Of a DNA stretch of 64,000 bases, positions 24,952-34,018 are shown piece by piece. The notes beneath the pieces are model-generated. The model was not told where the DNA came from. It saw only the letters and a program-made list of their open reading frames with translations, and ran no database searches. The position numbers were made by a program, and so were the translations under genes. The stretch spans positions 56,276 to 120,275 of the forward strand of contig JBDLJE010000001.1 in the NCBI GenBank assembly GCA_039714575.1. Reading direction: 5' to 3'. Every line of letters starts with the position of its first letter. The stretch's first letter is position 1. Source of the DNA: Sulfonitrofixus sp039714575. GTDB lineage: Bacteria > Campylobacterota > Campylobacteria > Campylobacterales > Sulfurimonadaceae.

Positions 24952-25512
24952 ATGGAAGATATGCTCACAAATTTAGTAACCTATGGTTATATCGGTCTCT
25001 TTTTATACTCTTTGGGCGGCGGGTTCGTTGCGCTTATGGCCGCTTCTGTTTTAGCCTCGCAAGGGCAAATGGACCTTGGTATTGTCATGACGGTTGCCTT
25101 TGTCGGAAACTTTATCGGCGACACGCTTCTTTTTTATATGGCACGCTACCATAAAAGCGACATGATGAACTACCTCCGCACACATCGCCGTAAACTTGCA
25201 CTTTCGCATGTTTTGATGAAGCGTCACGGCTCTTGGGTGATCTATTTACAGAAGTTTGTATATGGTATCAAGACCTTGATCCCATTGGCTATCGGTATCA
25301 CGAAGTATCCGTTTGTGGCATTTACGATCAATAACTTCATCGCAACTATCGTCTGGGCTTTTGTTGTAGGGTTTGGAAGTTATCTGGCGGGTGACGTTTT
25401 GATGAGCGGCTACCAAGTTGTAGCCGACAGACCGTATTTGGCGCCGGTTATTCTGTTTACCATTGCGGGTGCTATCTGGTACTACATGCACTGGGCAACA
25501 AAAAAACGGTAA
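24952..25512 (+). CDS. DedA-family membrane protein
   Basis: 186 residues with about four hydrophobic segments. Family features visible are GDTLLFYMARYH (the glycine-Asp re-entrant region), FVYGIKTLIPLAIGITKYPFVAF and the GxxW-like NNFIATIVWAFVVGFGSYLAG. DedA/SNARE-associated proteins act in lipid (undecaprenyl phosphate or phosphatidylethanolamine) transport across the inner membrane; which lipid here is unknown. The usual FxxxRxxPxxR arginines are partly replaced. A repeat element begins 2 bases after the stop. Confidence 0.85.
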   Translation: MEDMLTNLVTYGYIGLFLYSLGGGFVALMAASVLASQGQMDLGIVMTVAFVGNFIGDTLLFYMARYHKSDMMNYLRTHRRKLALSHVLMKRHGSWVIYLQKFVYGIKTLIPLAIGITKYPFVAFTINNFIATIVWAFVVGFGSYLAGDVLMSGYQVVADRPYLAPVILFTIAGAIWYYMHWATKKR

Positions 25513-25514
25513 AA

Positions 25515-25571
25515 TTAAAAGTTTCAGCTTCGGCATATCTTGACAACCTGCACCAAATCTGAAACCTTTAA
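25515..25571 (+). repeat. Post-stop inverted-repeat element, copy C (short form)
   Basis: 57 bp, starting two bases after the dedA-like stop. Arms are TTAAAAGTTTCAG (25515-25527) and CTGAAACCTTTAA (25559-25571), complementary at 12 of 13 positions. Interior CTTCGGCATATCTTGACAAC and CTGCACCAAAT joins the left and right conserved blocks directly, so it looks like an internally deleted copy. Confidence 0.8.
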
Positions 25572-25626
25572 GAATTGGCGCAATTATTTATGATGAATTT
25601 CGCTCTCTTTTAATCTTCGCTCTTAA

Positions 25627-25654
25627 TTTGTGTAAATCTGTGTAATTCGTGGAC
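25627..25654. repeat. Short imperfect tandem repeat of about 10 bp
   Basis: Consecutive units TTTGTGTAAA, TCTGTGTAAT and TCGTGGAC, lying in the 3' gap between dedA and the convergent uvrB. Similar GTGTAAATCTGTGTAAT phrases are, to my recollection, scattered in many environmental genomes; no function is implied. Confidence 0.4.
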
Positions 25655-25686
25655 AACTGCTCTCGCTTTTTTTACAATTGATTAAA

Positions 25687-27660
25687 TTATAGTTTCTTGA
25701 TCTTCATGATCTCATCGCGAAGCCGTGCAGCCTCTTCAAACTCCAAGTTCTTAGCGGCGTATTTCATCTTGGCATTCAACTCATCCAGCAGTTTTTTACG
25801 CTCGGCTTTCGGCATCTTGTCGGCCTTTTTACTTTTGGCGTAAAGTTCTCCGGCATCGTCTACTTTCAGGTCGGCGTCGAGGAGGCGTTTTACAGTTTTA
25901 GGCGTAATGCCGTGCTTTTTGTTGTGCGCCATCTGGAGTTCACGGCGTTTAGTCGTTGTGTCCATTGCCCGCTGCATGGAACCTGTGATCCTTTTAGCGT
26001 AGAGTATGACGCGACCGTCAGCGTTGCGTGCGCCGCGGCCGATGGTCTGTATGAGAGCGGTCTCTGAACGCAGGAAACCCTCTTTGTCTGCATCAAGAAT
26101 AGCGACCAGGCTTACTTCCGGCAGGTCTAGTCCCTCACGAAGCAGGTTGATCCCCACTAGAACATCAAAGTCACCTCTTCGAAGACCGCGAATGATCTGG
26201 TTGCGTTCGATGACGTCGATGTCAGAGTGCATGTACTGGATCTTGACACCCAGGTCAGCCATGTATTTGGTAAGACCTTCGGCCATCTTTTTAGTGAGTA
26301 CGGTAACAAGGACTCTATCGCCTTTGGCAACGGTCTTGACGATCTCATCGTGCAGATCTTCGACTTGGTTTTCAGAGTCTTTAATGGTGATAGGCGGGTC
26401 GAGCAGGCCGGTGGGACGAATGATCTGTTGCGCCTTTGCGGCTGAGATCTCCAACTCATATTCAGCCGGTGTCGCTGAGACAAAAAGGTAGTGGGGCGCT
26501 TTATTGATAAACTCGTCAAGCTTGAGAGGACGGTTGTCAAGAGCGCTGGGCAGACGAAAACCGTAATCGACCAGGACCTCTTTACGGCTTCTGTCTCCGG
26601 CATACATCCCGCGAAACTGCGGCAGAGAGACATGTGACTCATCAACGATGATCATGTACTTGTCATGGTGCAGGTCAAAATAGTCCAGCAGGGTATAAGG
26701 GGCTTCACCCGGTTTTTTACCGGTAAAAAGACGGGAGTAGTTCTCTACACCCTTGCACATCCCCGTAGTCTCCAACATCTCCAGGTCAAACTCGGTGCGC
26801 TGTTTAAGACGCTGTGCTTCAACGATACGGTTCTCTTTCAGATAGTAGTCCAAACGATCATCAAGCTCCTCTTCCATCCGTTTAATAGCAATGGAGAGCT
26901 TCTCCTGACCGACAGTGAACTGGCTGGTGGCATAGATAGTGAACTTCTTATGCTCTTCCAGCTTTTTATTTGCGATGACCTCAAAAGAGTAGATAGCCTC
27001 GACTTCGTCACCAAAAAACTCGATACGAATCGCCTCGTCCTGCATATAAGGGGGATGGATGTCGATGACATCGCCGCTGACACGAATGTGCCCGCTGTCA
27101 AAATAGGCATCGTTTCGGGTGTATCCCATGTCGATGAGACGAAGCAGCAGTTTCTTCTGTGAGATCTCATCACCGATCGCAATACTCTGGACCATCTTCT
27201 CATACTCTTCAGGATCACCCAGACCGTAGTTGGCGGAGACGGAAGCGATGACGATAACATCATCATAAGAGAGCAGGTTGGCAGTGGCAGAGAGGCGCAT
27301 ACGCTCCAGTTCATCATTGATAGCACTGTCTTTTTCAATAAAGAGGTCCTGACGGGGGATGTAGGCCTCAGGCTGGTAGTAGTCATAGTAAGAGATAAAG
27401 TATTCGACATGGTTGTTAGGAAAGAACCCCTTGAACTCAGAGTAGAGCTGTGCGGCAAGAGTTTTGTTATGCGTCATGATAATGGTCGGCATCTTGGTGG
27501 CTTCAATGGTCTTAGCCATGGTATAGGTCTTACCGCTTCCCGTCACACCTTCCAGTGTCTGGTACCGGTTGCCTTTCAAAATACTCTTAGACAAGGTCTT
27601 TATAGCCGTAGGCTGGTCACCTGCGGGTTCGTACTCGGTCTTTACTGTAAACTCTGCCAA
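25687..27660 (-). CDS. uvrB: Excinuclease ABC subunit B
   Basis: 657 residues, normal for UvrB, the damage-verifying helicase of nucleotide excision repair. Walker A GVTGSGKT at 38-45, beta-hairpin YYDYYQPEAY at 91-100, DESHVSLPQ, and motif VI QTIGRGARN are visible. The C-terminal UVR domain (AAKNLEFEEAARLRDEIMKIK) contacts UvrC. The start codon is TTG (27658-27660) with GAAGG about seven bases upstream; the sequence MAEFTVKTEYEPAGDQP is the normal N terminus, so no other start is likely. Confidence 0.96.
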   Translation of the reverse strand: MAEFTVKTEYEPAGDQPTAIKTLSKSILKGNRYQTLEGVTGSGKTYTMAKTIEATKMPTIIMTHNKTLAAQLYSEFKGFFPNNHVEYFISYYDYYQPEAYIPRQDLFIEKDSAINDELERMRLSATANLLSYDDVIVIASVSANYGLGDPEEYEKMVQSIAIGDEISQKKLLLRLIDMGYTRNDAYFDSGHIRVSGDVIDIHPPYMQDEAIRIEFFGDEVEAIYSFEVIANKKLEEHKKFTIYATSQFTVGQEKLSIAIKRMEEELDDRLDYYLKENRIVEAQRLKQRTEFDLEMLETTGMCKGVENYSRLFTGKKPGEAPYTLLDYFDLHHDKYMIIVDESHVSLPQFRGMYAGDRSRKEVLVDYGFRLPSALDNRPLKLDEFINKAPHYLFVSATPAEYELEISAAKAQQIIRPTGLLDPPITIKDSENQVEDLHDEIVKTVAKGDRVLVTVLTKKMAEGLTKYMADLGVKIQYMHSDIDVIERNQIIRGLRRGDFDVLVGINLLREGLDLPEVSLVAILDADKEGFLRSETALIQTIGRGARNADGRVILYAKRITGSMQRAMDTTTKRRELQMAHNKKHGITPKTVKRLLDADLKVDDAGELYAKSKKADKMPKAERKKLLDELNAKMKYAAKNLEFEEAARLRDEIMKIKKL

Positions 27661-27787
27661 TTGCTGCCTTCGATCAATGATTATCTACTTGAATCTACAA
27701 GTTTATCTGTTTAAAACTATTTAATATCACCACTAATATTTTTTATGATAAAATTATATCAAAAGCAAATCAACATATAGAGAATCA

Positions 27788-28015
27788 ATGCAGGAATCGA
27801 CCACCTTAGAGAAATTAAGCCAAAAAGTCAGCCAAATGTTACGCAACTATGATGAACTGCGTGTAGAAAACAGTGAACTAAAAGAGAAGATCGAACATTT
27901 GGAGTTAGATCACTCGGCAAAAGAGGCAGCGGTCACGCAGATGCAAGAGGAATTAACCGAAAAAGACCGCGAGATCGAAGAGATCGTGACAAAGATCGAA
28001 AGTATGTTGGGTTAA
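27788..28015 (+). CDS. Small coiled-coil protein, possibly ZapB-like
   Basis: 75 residues. From about residue 6 to the end it is one heptad-like coiled coil rich in Glu, Lys and Leu (LRVENSELKEKIEHLEL). Length and composition resemble the division-ring protein ZapB, and the next gene resembles ZapA, but coiled coils match widely. AGAGAA serves as a weak RBS. It is divergent from uvrB across 127 bp. Confidence 0.6.
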   Translation: MQESTTLEKLSQKVSQMLRNYDELRVENSELKEKIEHLELDHSAKEAAVTQMQEELTEKDREIEEIVTKIESMLG

Positions 28016-28049
28016 GAAGAAGATCATGAAACAGGCAGGAGAGAGATAG

Positions 28050-28277
28050 ATGAGTACAAAAGTGTCTCTCACCATCAACGGCAGCCGTTTTGACATCGAG
28101 CTCGAAAATGAGTTTGCATATTTTCTGAAAGAGCAGATGAAAAAAGACTTTAACACAGAGGGCAATAATGATGCAAAGACCCTTTTACATGCCTATGTCC
28201 GAAGAAATGCCGAACTCTTTAAGCAAGAAGAGGAAATAGTTGAGATCTTAAACAGATTAGAGAGTCAAAAAAAGTAA
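28050..28277 (+). CDS. Small ZapA-like protein
   Basis: 75 residues. It opens with STKVSLTINGSRFDIELENE, resembling the beta-strand N terminus of ZapA (V-x-I-x-G-x-x-Y/F-x-I), and continues as helix. ZapA bundles FtsZ filaments; the family call is tentative. RBS GGAGAGAG. Spaced 34 bp after the coiled-coil gene, so probably in the same operon. Confidence 0.5.
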   Translation: MSTKVSLTINGSRFDIELENEFAYFLKEQMKKDFNTEGNNDAKTLLHAYVRRNAELFKQEEEIVEILNRLESQKK

Positions 28278-28385
28278 AAGCCACTGCAGACTTCTGGTGA
28301 AAAGCAGATACCTTTTAGAGTATAAACAGTTCTAGGTGCACAATTAGATATACTCAAACTAGATAATTTTTTATGAAAGAGAGAT

Positions 28386-28805
28386 ATGAGACAACTATTA
28401 GTAACCGGGGTTATACTTTTGCTGGCGTTCGTCATAGCAGGATGTACAGAGAAACCAAAAGAGATTCATACCTTAGACTGTGTTCTTCATAGTGTTGACA
28501 ACCCTGTACTTGGGGAGGAAGTCGTATTTGAACGTGAATATGCCATAAAAAACGGGTATGTGTACCATTTTAGTATCTATGACAATGGACGATTGGTGGT
28601 CAATAATGAAGGAGAGTACCTTAAAGATATGACTAGAGCTCGAACGTATCAAATGTTCTTTAACAATAAAGTGCTGCCAAATATGGAATATACATTTAAC
28701 GAAGACTTCAGTGATGTCTATTTTTTTATTCATAAAAACGGTATTAAATACAGCTATGACTGTAATACAACAATAGACTTTAAATCAGTTACTTTTAGAC
28801 GATAA
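28386..28805 (+). CDS. Lipoprotein of unknown function
   Basis: 139 residues. The signal sequence ends in a lipobox, VIAGC, with Cys20 as the probable lipidation site. The mature part has two further cysteines (in LDCVLHS and YDCNTT) that could form a disulfide, and many Tyr and Asn residues. I do not recognise the family. It stands alone 90 bp upstream of a pilin-like gene and may be co-transcribed with it. Confidence 0.65.
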   Translation: MRQLLVTGVILLLAFVIAGCTEKPKEIHTLDCVLHSVDNPVLGEEVVFEREYAIKNGYVYHFSIYDNGRLVVNNEGEYLKDMTRARTYQMFFNNKVLPNMEYTFNEDFSDVYFFIHKNGIKYSYDCNTTIDFKSVTFRR

Positions 28806-28895
28806 GAATATGTTTCAGCAAACTGTAAGAATAGTTGATTCATAATGTGTCCAGGTTGCAAGAGTAACCAAACATTTTAATTTAAGGAGTTCTTT

Positions 28896-29372
28896 ATGAA
28901 AAGAGCTGGTTTTACAATGATCGAATTGATCTTCGTTATCGTTATTTTAGGTATTTTGGCAGCGGTTGCGCTTCCTAAATTTGCTGGTGTTTCTGACCAA
29001 GCCAATGCACAGAAGTGTAATGCGTTTGTCGGTACACTTAATCGTACTGTTGGACCGTCAATGTGGTCAGCGTCTATTGCGAACAACCTGGGTGGAGGTA
29101 TTGAAACCTTTACATTCGGTGCTACTACGCTGTTTAATGATGTTCAGACGTATATCGAACTTCAGGATATCCCACTAGAGTGTTTGTCAACTGGTACAGT
29201 TGTACCACCAGCACCATTTACATTTATTGGAGCACCTGTAATGCCATTTGTAGTAGGTAATGGTGTTCAAATCTCTTCACCGACATTTGGAACATCAAAC
29301 TACTCGTTTGATCACAACTCGTCAGGTGACCTCAGTGCATCTGCGACCTGGACTTGGAGAAAATTACCATAA
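28896..29372 (+). CDS. Type IV pilin / pseudopilin-like protein 1
   Basis: 158 residues. Class III signal MKRAG-FTMIELIFVIVILGILAAVALPKF: prepilin peptidase would cut before Phe6, and Glu5 of the mature protein is present. The C-terminal domain is small and contains two cysteines. GspG/PilA-like by the N terminus only; whether it is a major pilin or a minor pseudopilin cannot be said. RBS AAGGAG. First of three such genes within 5.6 kb. Confidence 0.85.
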   Translation: MKRAGFTMIELIFVIVILGILAAVALPKFAGVSDQANAQKCNAFVGTLNRTVGPSMWSASIANNLGGGIETFTFGATTLFNDVQTYIELQDIPLECLSTGTVVPPAPFTFIGAPVMPFVVGNGVQISSPTFGTSNYSFDHNSSGDLSASATWTWRKLP

Positions 29373-29406
29373 TACTTAGCTAGTAAGCATTGTATATAGT
29401 CCTTCG

Positions 29407-29429
29407 TGGAGGAGGGGTGACCCTCTCCA
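29407..29429 (+). terminator. GC-rich hairpin after pilin-like gene 1
   Basis: TGGAGGAGGG and CCCTCTCCA form a nine-pair stem with one bulged base and a short loop. There is no T run after it, so it may stabilise the 3' end rather than terminate. The rest of the gap to 29609 shows only a distant 9-bp inverted repeat, TTAGCTAGT (29376) and ACTAGCTAA (29540). Confidence 0.4.
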
Positions 29430-29609
29430 TGAAAACCTCTAAATCACAATTTATACTTTCAAACAGTTGTTTCACCTCTTCTTTTTACAGTTTCCAAACC
29501 AAAACAGACAAAACAAGTTCAACCTTTACCTAAACTTTGACTAGCTAACCACAACCTCCACCTATATCATGAATGATTACTGTATTATGCTGTTTAAAAA
29601 GGATCGTAT

Positions 29610-30254
29610 GTGAAAAACAGAAAACTGCGAATGATATTAGCTTACTTCATAAGTGTAGTGCCAACAAGCCAAGCAAGATGTTTTTTATATAAAACCATGT
29701 TTGGTTATGAAATTTCTCAATCTAAAATAGGCTGGAAGACAATAATCGTGGTAGATAATGCTACATTGACAAAGTGCCATATAGGTAGAAGAAACAGCTT
29801 TGTCGGTCCTATGGGTATTATGATAAAAGAGGATGCCAGTATTGGGTCTATGAACAGTTTCAGTTGTGGTTGGTGGGCAACAGAGAAGCAGTATGAAAAT
29901 AGAAATTATGAACGAAGTTTATTATTAGAAAAAAACTCTCTGATCACCTCTGATCACTATGTTGATGTTGTGGGCTCTTTTACACTTGCTAAAGAGTCAT
30001 GGATCGCAGGAAAGGGTTCGCAGTTCTGGACACATGGTGCAGGTGTCAGCGATCGCAATATAGTTATTGGAGAAAACTGCTATGTTGGAAGTGCTGTGAG
30101 GTTCGCACCAGGATCTTCTATAGGGCATAACACTCTTGTTGGGTTAGGCAGTATTATTACAAAAAAATTTACCTCTGTAAATGTTATTATTGCAGGACAA
30201 CCTGCAAAAGTAATCAGAGAAAATTACAATTGGAAAACTCAAGACAATATATGA
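29610..30254 (+). CDS. Left-handed beta-helix (hexapeptide) acyltransferase
   Basis: 214 residues, GTG start with AAGG/GGAT upstream. Repeated hexapeptide turns (CHIGRRNSFVGPMGIMIKEDASIGSMNSF; VIGENCYVGSAVRFAPGSSIGHNTLVGLGSII) and the closing AGQPAKVIRENY are typical of sugar O-acetyltransferases. It could modify a surface glycan or a pilin glycan. It is more AT-rich than its neighbours and sits alone between two pilin-like genes, which suggests an acquired gene; that is inference. Confidence 0.82.
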   Translation: MKNRKLRMILAYFISVVPTSQARCFLYKTMFGYEISQSKIGWKTIIVVDNATLTKCHIGRRNSFVGPMGIMIKEDASIGSMNSFSCGWWATEKQYENRNYERSLLLEKNSLITSDHYVDVVGSFTLAKESWIAGKGSQFWTHGAGVSDRNIVIGENCYVGSAVRFAPGSSIGHNTLVGLGSIITKKFTSVNVIIAGQPAKVIRENYNWKTQDNI

Positions 30255-30476
30255 GTCAAAAACTTGATGGTTTAATAAAACTTGAAAAATATTCTCTTAC
30301 ATTTTAATAAGAAAGCTGCGTTTGGTATTATGAGAGCAGCATAAACACATGAAAGTCGCTGTTGCTAATAGACTTTAACTGCACGATAAATAGTAAATTT
30401 GTCTACTGGAAAACTTTGCTAAAATATGGTATAGTTATTTATTATAAGAAATTGATTCATTTATAAAGGGTTATCT

Positions 30477-30956
30477 ATGAAACGAACTGCATTTACTTTA
30501 ATTGAACTTATTTTTGTTATTGTTGTACTAGGCATTTTAGCGGCTGTTGCTATTCCTAAATTAGGTGGTACTGTAATCAGTGCACAGATAGCAAAAGCAC
30601 AAGGTGATGTAGCGGCAATTCGTGCCTCTATCGCCAGTGCGCGTCAAAAGTTGCTGGTTACCGGTCGGAATGCTTATCCAACCGCACTTGACCAACTTGG
30701 AGCAAACTCTGTGGAGGGTAATACTCTTTTTGATCAAAACGGTACTGACGCACAAGTCACTGCGAATACAGCTGTCAGGATTCTTACATACCCTATTTAT
30801 GCCGGTGCAAGTACCAGCACTGGAAAATGGTACAAGTTAGATGGTAATTATAATTTTACAGTAGATGAAACACCTGTAACCTTTACTTATACGCCTGCAA
30901 CCGGACTTTTTGATTGTGTACACACGGAAGACTTTTGTCAAAGAATTACAGAGTAA
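30477..30956 (+). CDS. Type IV pilin / GspG-like protein 2
   Basis: 159 residues. The class III signal MKRTA-FTLIELIFVIVVLGILAAVAIPKL is intact. The mature domain has a C-terminal Cys pair, CVHTEDFC, like the disulfide loop of Campylobacterota pseudopilins. RBS AAAGGG. The 222-bp gap upstream, after the acyltransferase, holds no gene that I can see. Followed 50 bp later by priA with its own promoter. Confidence 0.85.
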   Translation: MKRTAFTLIELIFVIVVLGILAAVAIPKLGGTVISAQIAKAQGDVAAIRASIASARQKLLVTGRNAYPTALDQLGANSVEGNTLFDQNGTDAQVTANTAVRILTYPIYAGASTSTGKWYKLDGNYNFTVDETPVTFTYTPATGLFDCVHTEDFCQRITE

Positions 30957-30984
30957 ACCGAGCTGTCCACTCAATTAATTGAAG

Positions 30985-30990
30985 TATAAT
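30985..30990 (+). promoter_or_regulatory. -10 element of priA
   Basis: GAAGTATAATGCTCC, a perfect TATAAT 21 bases before the TTG start, with AAAGGA as RBS between them. Confidence 0.55.
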
Positions 30991-31011
30991 GCTCCTCTAT
31001 AAAGGATTTTG

Positions 31012-32883
31012 TTGTACTTCTTTAATATTTCCCTATTAAATTCCCCTTTAGAGCCTTTAACATATTGCTATGATCGCCACTTGGAAGTTGGCAGAGAAGT
31101 GCAAGTCAATGTTCGAAATAGAACTTTATCGGGTGTTGTAATCGACAGTTGTGAAGAACCACTTTTTAAAACTTCTTCAATTGACCATGCTACATTAAAT
31201 CTTTTCTCTGCAAAGCAGATAAAATCTGCAAAGTTCATTGCCCAATACTACTTTTGTTCACTTGGCGAAGCGTTAAACCTGTTTGTACCTTTTTTAAAAG
31301 AAAACAGTGAAGAGCGTACTATTCCCACGGTTAATGGTGAAGATCAAGAAAAAAACGAGAGTGAAAGTTTTATAGAGCTTTCTGATAAACAGAAAGAAGC
31401 CTTGTCTTTTTTACAGCAGTATCCGGTTTCTCTGCTGTTTGGTGACACCGGTTCGGGCAAGACAGAGATCTATATGAAGTATTTTGAAGAGGTTCTTCGT
31501 CAAGGCAAGCGAGCCATTTTTCTGATGCCTGAGATCTCTTTGACGCCGCAGATGCAGATCCGCCTGGAAGAGCATTTCGGTGATGCGGTGGTGATGTGGC
31601 ACTCCAAGGTGACCAAGCCCCAGAAGAAGAAACTGTTGGAGCGCATCTATAACGGTTCGGCCAAGATCATTGCCGGGGCGCGTTCGGCACTCTTTTTGCC
31701 TGTAGAGGATCTGGGCTTGATCGTCGTTGATGAAGAGCATGATGATAGCTATAAAGCAAATGCCCGTCCTCGCTACCATGCAAGGGACATGGCGATCTAT
31801 ATGGGGAAGCTCTATAAGGTCCCTGTTGTTTTAGGCAGCGCGACACCGTCGATGAACTCCTATGTGAAGTTCCCGAACTTCAGACTTAAAGGGGGGCACT
31901 TTTCCGCGGATAGGACATTCGTGTTTGAGTCCTGCAGAGAAGAGATCACAGCGAGTGTTGAGTCTGCCATTGTTCAGACAAAAGCAGACAGTGAACAGGC
32001 CATGCTTTTTATTCCGACCCGTGCTAATTTTAAATATCTTATATGCGCAGCTTGCGGTCATACCCACTCTTGCCCCTACTGCAGTGTCGGTATGAGCGTC
32101 CACAGAAAAAGCAATGCCATAAAGTGTCACTACTGCAACTTCTCGGAACGTATCCCTTCAGAGTGCAGCGAATGCGGTCATGAGATGTTGACGTCGAACC
32201 GTTTGGGAACGGCGGAAGCCGTCCATTTTTTTGAAGAGAACCATCCTGACATCAGTGTGGGACAATTTGACAGAGATGCCGTCAGTACCCAAAACAAACT
32301 CAAAAAACTGCTCAGAGCTTTTAATGCAAAAGAGATCGATCTGCTCATCGGTACACAGATGCTCTCAAAAGGGCATGACTATCACGATGTGACATTAGCT
32401 GTCATCTTGGGACTGGACAACCAACTCAACATGAGTGATTACCGGGCCAGAGAAAAAACCTTGTCGCTTCTCATTCAGATCGCAGGACGCAGCGGGCGTA
32501 AAAAAGCTGCTAAAGTGTTGGTCCAAAGTTATAACAGGGAGTTTTTTGAACCCTATATCGGTAACTATGAGCAGTTTTTGGAAGATGAAAAACAGTTTCG
32601 TAAAGGCCTCTACCCTCCATACAAGAAGTTGGCGCGGATCCTGTTCGCACATAAATATGCGAATAAGGCTGAAGAGGCGATGCAGATGATGGTTGAAAAC
32701 CTTCGTCAATTTCAAACTGTTGAGACCATAGGTTACGGTGCTTCTCAAATAGAGAAGATAGCCAACAAGTACCGCTATCAGATACTGCTTCGTGCTGATA
32801 AAAGTACAGAGTTGATCAAAGCGATCAAAGTCAGTAAGGTCGATCTTGCCGAGATCGATATGGACCCGATAGAGTTTATCTAA
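31012..32883 (+). CDS. priA: Primosomal replication restart helicase
   Basis: 623 residues from TTG 31012 (the preceding TTG at 31009 is too close to the AAAGGA RBS). A short N-terminal DNA-binding domain precedes the helicase core: Walker A GDTGSGKT near 144-151, DEEHD, GSATPS. A zinc-binding region follows with CAACGH, CPYC, CHYC and CSECG, eight cysteines as in PriA. The N-terminal domain is shorter than in E. coli PriA (732 residues), as is usual in this phylum. It restarts stalled replication forks by loading DnaB. Confidence 0.93.
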   Translation: MYFFNISLLNSPLEPLTYCYDRHLEVGREVQVNVRNRTLSGVVIDSCEEPLFKTSSIDHATLNLFSAKQIKSAKFIAQYYFCSLGEALNLFVPFLKENSEERTIPTVNGEDQEKNESESFIELSDKQKEALSFLQQYPVSLLFGDTGSGKTEIYMKYFEEVLRQGKRAIFLMPEISLTPQMQIRLEEHFGDAVVMWHSKVTKPQKKKLLERIYNGSAKIIAGARSALFLPVEDLGLIVVDEEHDDSYKANARPRYHARDMAIYMGKLYKVPVVLGSATPSMNSYVKFPNFRLKGGHFSADRTFVFESCREEITASVESAIVQTKADSEQAMLFIPTRANFKYLICAACGHTHSCPYCSVGMSVHRKSNAIKCHYCNFSERIPSECSECGHEMLTSNRLGTAEAVHFFEENHPDISVGQFDRDAVSTQNKLKKLLRAFNAKEIDLLIGTQMLSKGHDYHDVTLAVILGLDNQLNMSDYRAREKTLSLLIQIAGRSGRKKAAKVLVQSYNREFFEPYIGNYEQFLEDEKQFRKGLYPPYKKLARILFAHKYANKAEEAMQMMVENLRQFQTVETIGYGASQIEKIANKYRYQILLRADKSTELIKAIKVSKVDLAEIDMDPIEFI

Positions 32884-33001
32884 GCGCAAGTGAGCTCTAT
32901 CGGCGTATAAAATACCATTATACGTCTATATTTCAATGGGTTTAATCTTATTTAACACTTAAAGTTGTATCATAAAGATAACTACATAGTAAAGAGTACA
33001 C

Positions 33002-34018
33002 ATGAAAAGAGACTGGTCCGTATTTAGAATCACTATTTTGCTTTATGCCATCGTTGTCCTGCTTCCGTTTAACTATTATTTTGCAAACCATTCATTTGAC
33101 AGTATGCAGAACGATGGTGTGACCATGAATCGTCTGGTCTATGTTAACGGAACCATCCAGCGGGTTATAGGGATGGAAGATGTTGCACAGAGGCAAAGAC
33201 TGATCGATGAAGTTGAGTCGTCATTTAAAGCCATAGATCATGATTTTTTGCAAGCAGCGGCTAATACAGAGTTTGTGGCTCTGTTCCGTGCGAACGAGGG
33301 TTATGACCGTATGATCGAGACTTGGATAGACCTGAAGATGGCCCTTGACGAGAAAGACCTTGCCGATGCCCTTGGAGACAAGTGCTGGAGAGAGGTAAAC
33401 GGCTTTGCAAAGACGGCAGAAGAGATGCTCGCTTATAAAAGCGGGATAATGCTTGACAAACTGTATCTCTCGCTGGTCTTTACGATGCTTACTGTAATAG
33501 CATTAATATTTCTGATCAGGTTATATATACGTATTCAGATACAAAAACATGCGATCCATGACCATGTGACCGGGTTGTACAATAAAAAATATTACAACGA
33601 AGCGCTGCAAAATGCGAAACTTCTTGCTTCCCGTCATAAGAGCCCACTTTCACTGTTGGCAATATCATTTGATGATTACGATGATATAAAAAGTACGTTA
33701 GACCAAAAGCAGTTTGAGGTGTTTTTGCAAGCGTTCAGCAAACAGGTCAGAGAACTGTTTAGGCAGAGTGACACTGCCTGCAGGATCGAAGCAAACAGGT
33801 TTGTTGTGATTGCCCCTGATGCAAGTTTGGAGAATATCCAAAAACTTGCAGTTCGTCTGGAGAAGAAGTTGAGTATACATCAATTTGAACTTCAAAATGC
33901 AGTTGACCTTCGTATAGGTGTGGCCAGTTATCATAAAGACAGCGGAATGCCGATCTTGGAAGAGGCAGAAGAGGTCATGAAACGAAGCAGCACAGTCAGT
34001 ATCGGAGGCCAATCATGA
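33002..34018 (+). CDS. Membrane protein with PilJ-like sensor region and degenerate GGDEF domain
   Basis: 338 residues. Two membrane helices (about 9-28 and 158-180) flank a helical periplasmic region (NRLVYVNGTIQRVIGMEDVA) resembling type IV pili sensing/PilJ domains. The cytoplasmic part starts with HDHVTGLYNKKYYNEAL, the usual entry of GGDEF domains, but the signature position reads IEANRF instead of GGDEF, so cyclase activity is not expected. It may bind c-di-GMP or GTP, or signal by protein contact. The stop overlaps the start of the third pilin-like gene by four bases. Confidence 0.8.
   Translation: MKRDWSVFRITILLYAIVVLLPFNYYFANHSFDSMQNDGVTMNRLVYVNGTIQRVIGMEDVAQRQRLIDEVESSFKAIDHDFLQAAANTEFVALFRANEGYDRMIETWIDLKMALDEKDLADALGDKCWREVNGFAKTAEEMLAYKSGIMLDKLYLSLVFTMLTVIALIFLIRLYIRIQIQKHAIHDHVTGLYNKKYYNEALQNAKLLASRHKSPLSLLAISFDDYDDIKSTLDQKQFEVFLQAFSKQVRELFRQSDTACRIEANRFVVIAPDASLENIQKLAVRLEKKLSIHQFELQNAVDLRIGVASYHKDSGMPILEEAEEVMKRSSTVSIGGQS

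Noticed and set aside
24867..25154. Alternative-frame ORF over the start of dedA
   Set aside because: It lacks an RBS, crosses the dedA promoter, and the overlapping frame encodes a recognisable DedA protein.
28845..28870. Sigma-54 type promoter before pilin-like gene 1 (GGTTGCAAG)
   Set aside because: The GG expected ten bases before GC is absent.
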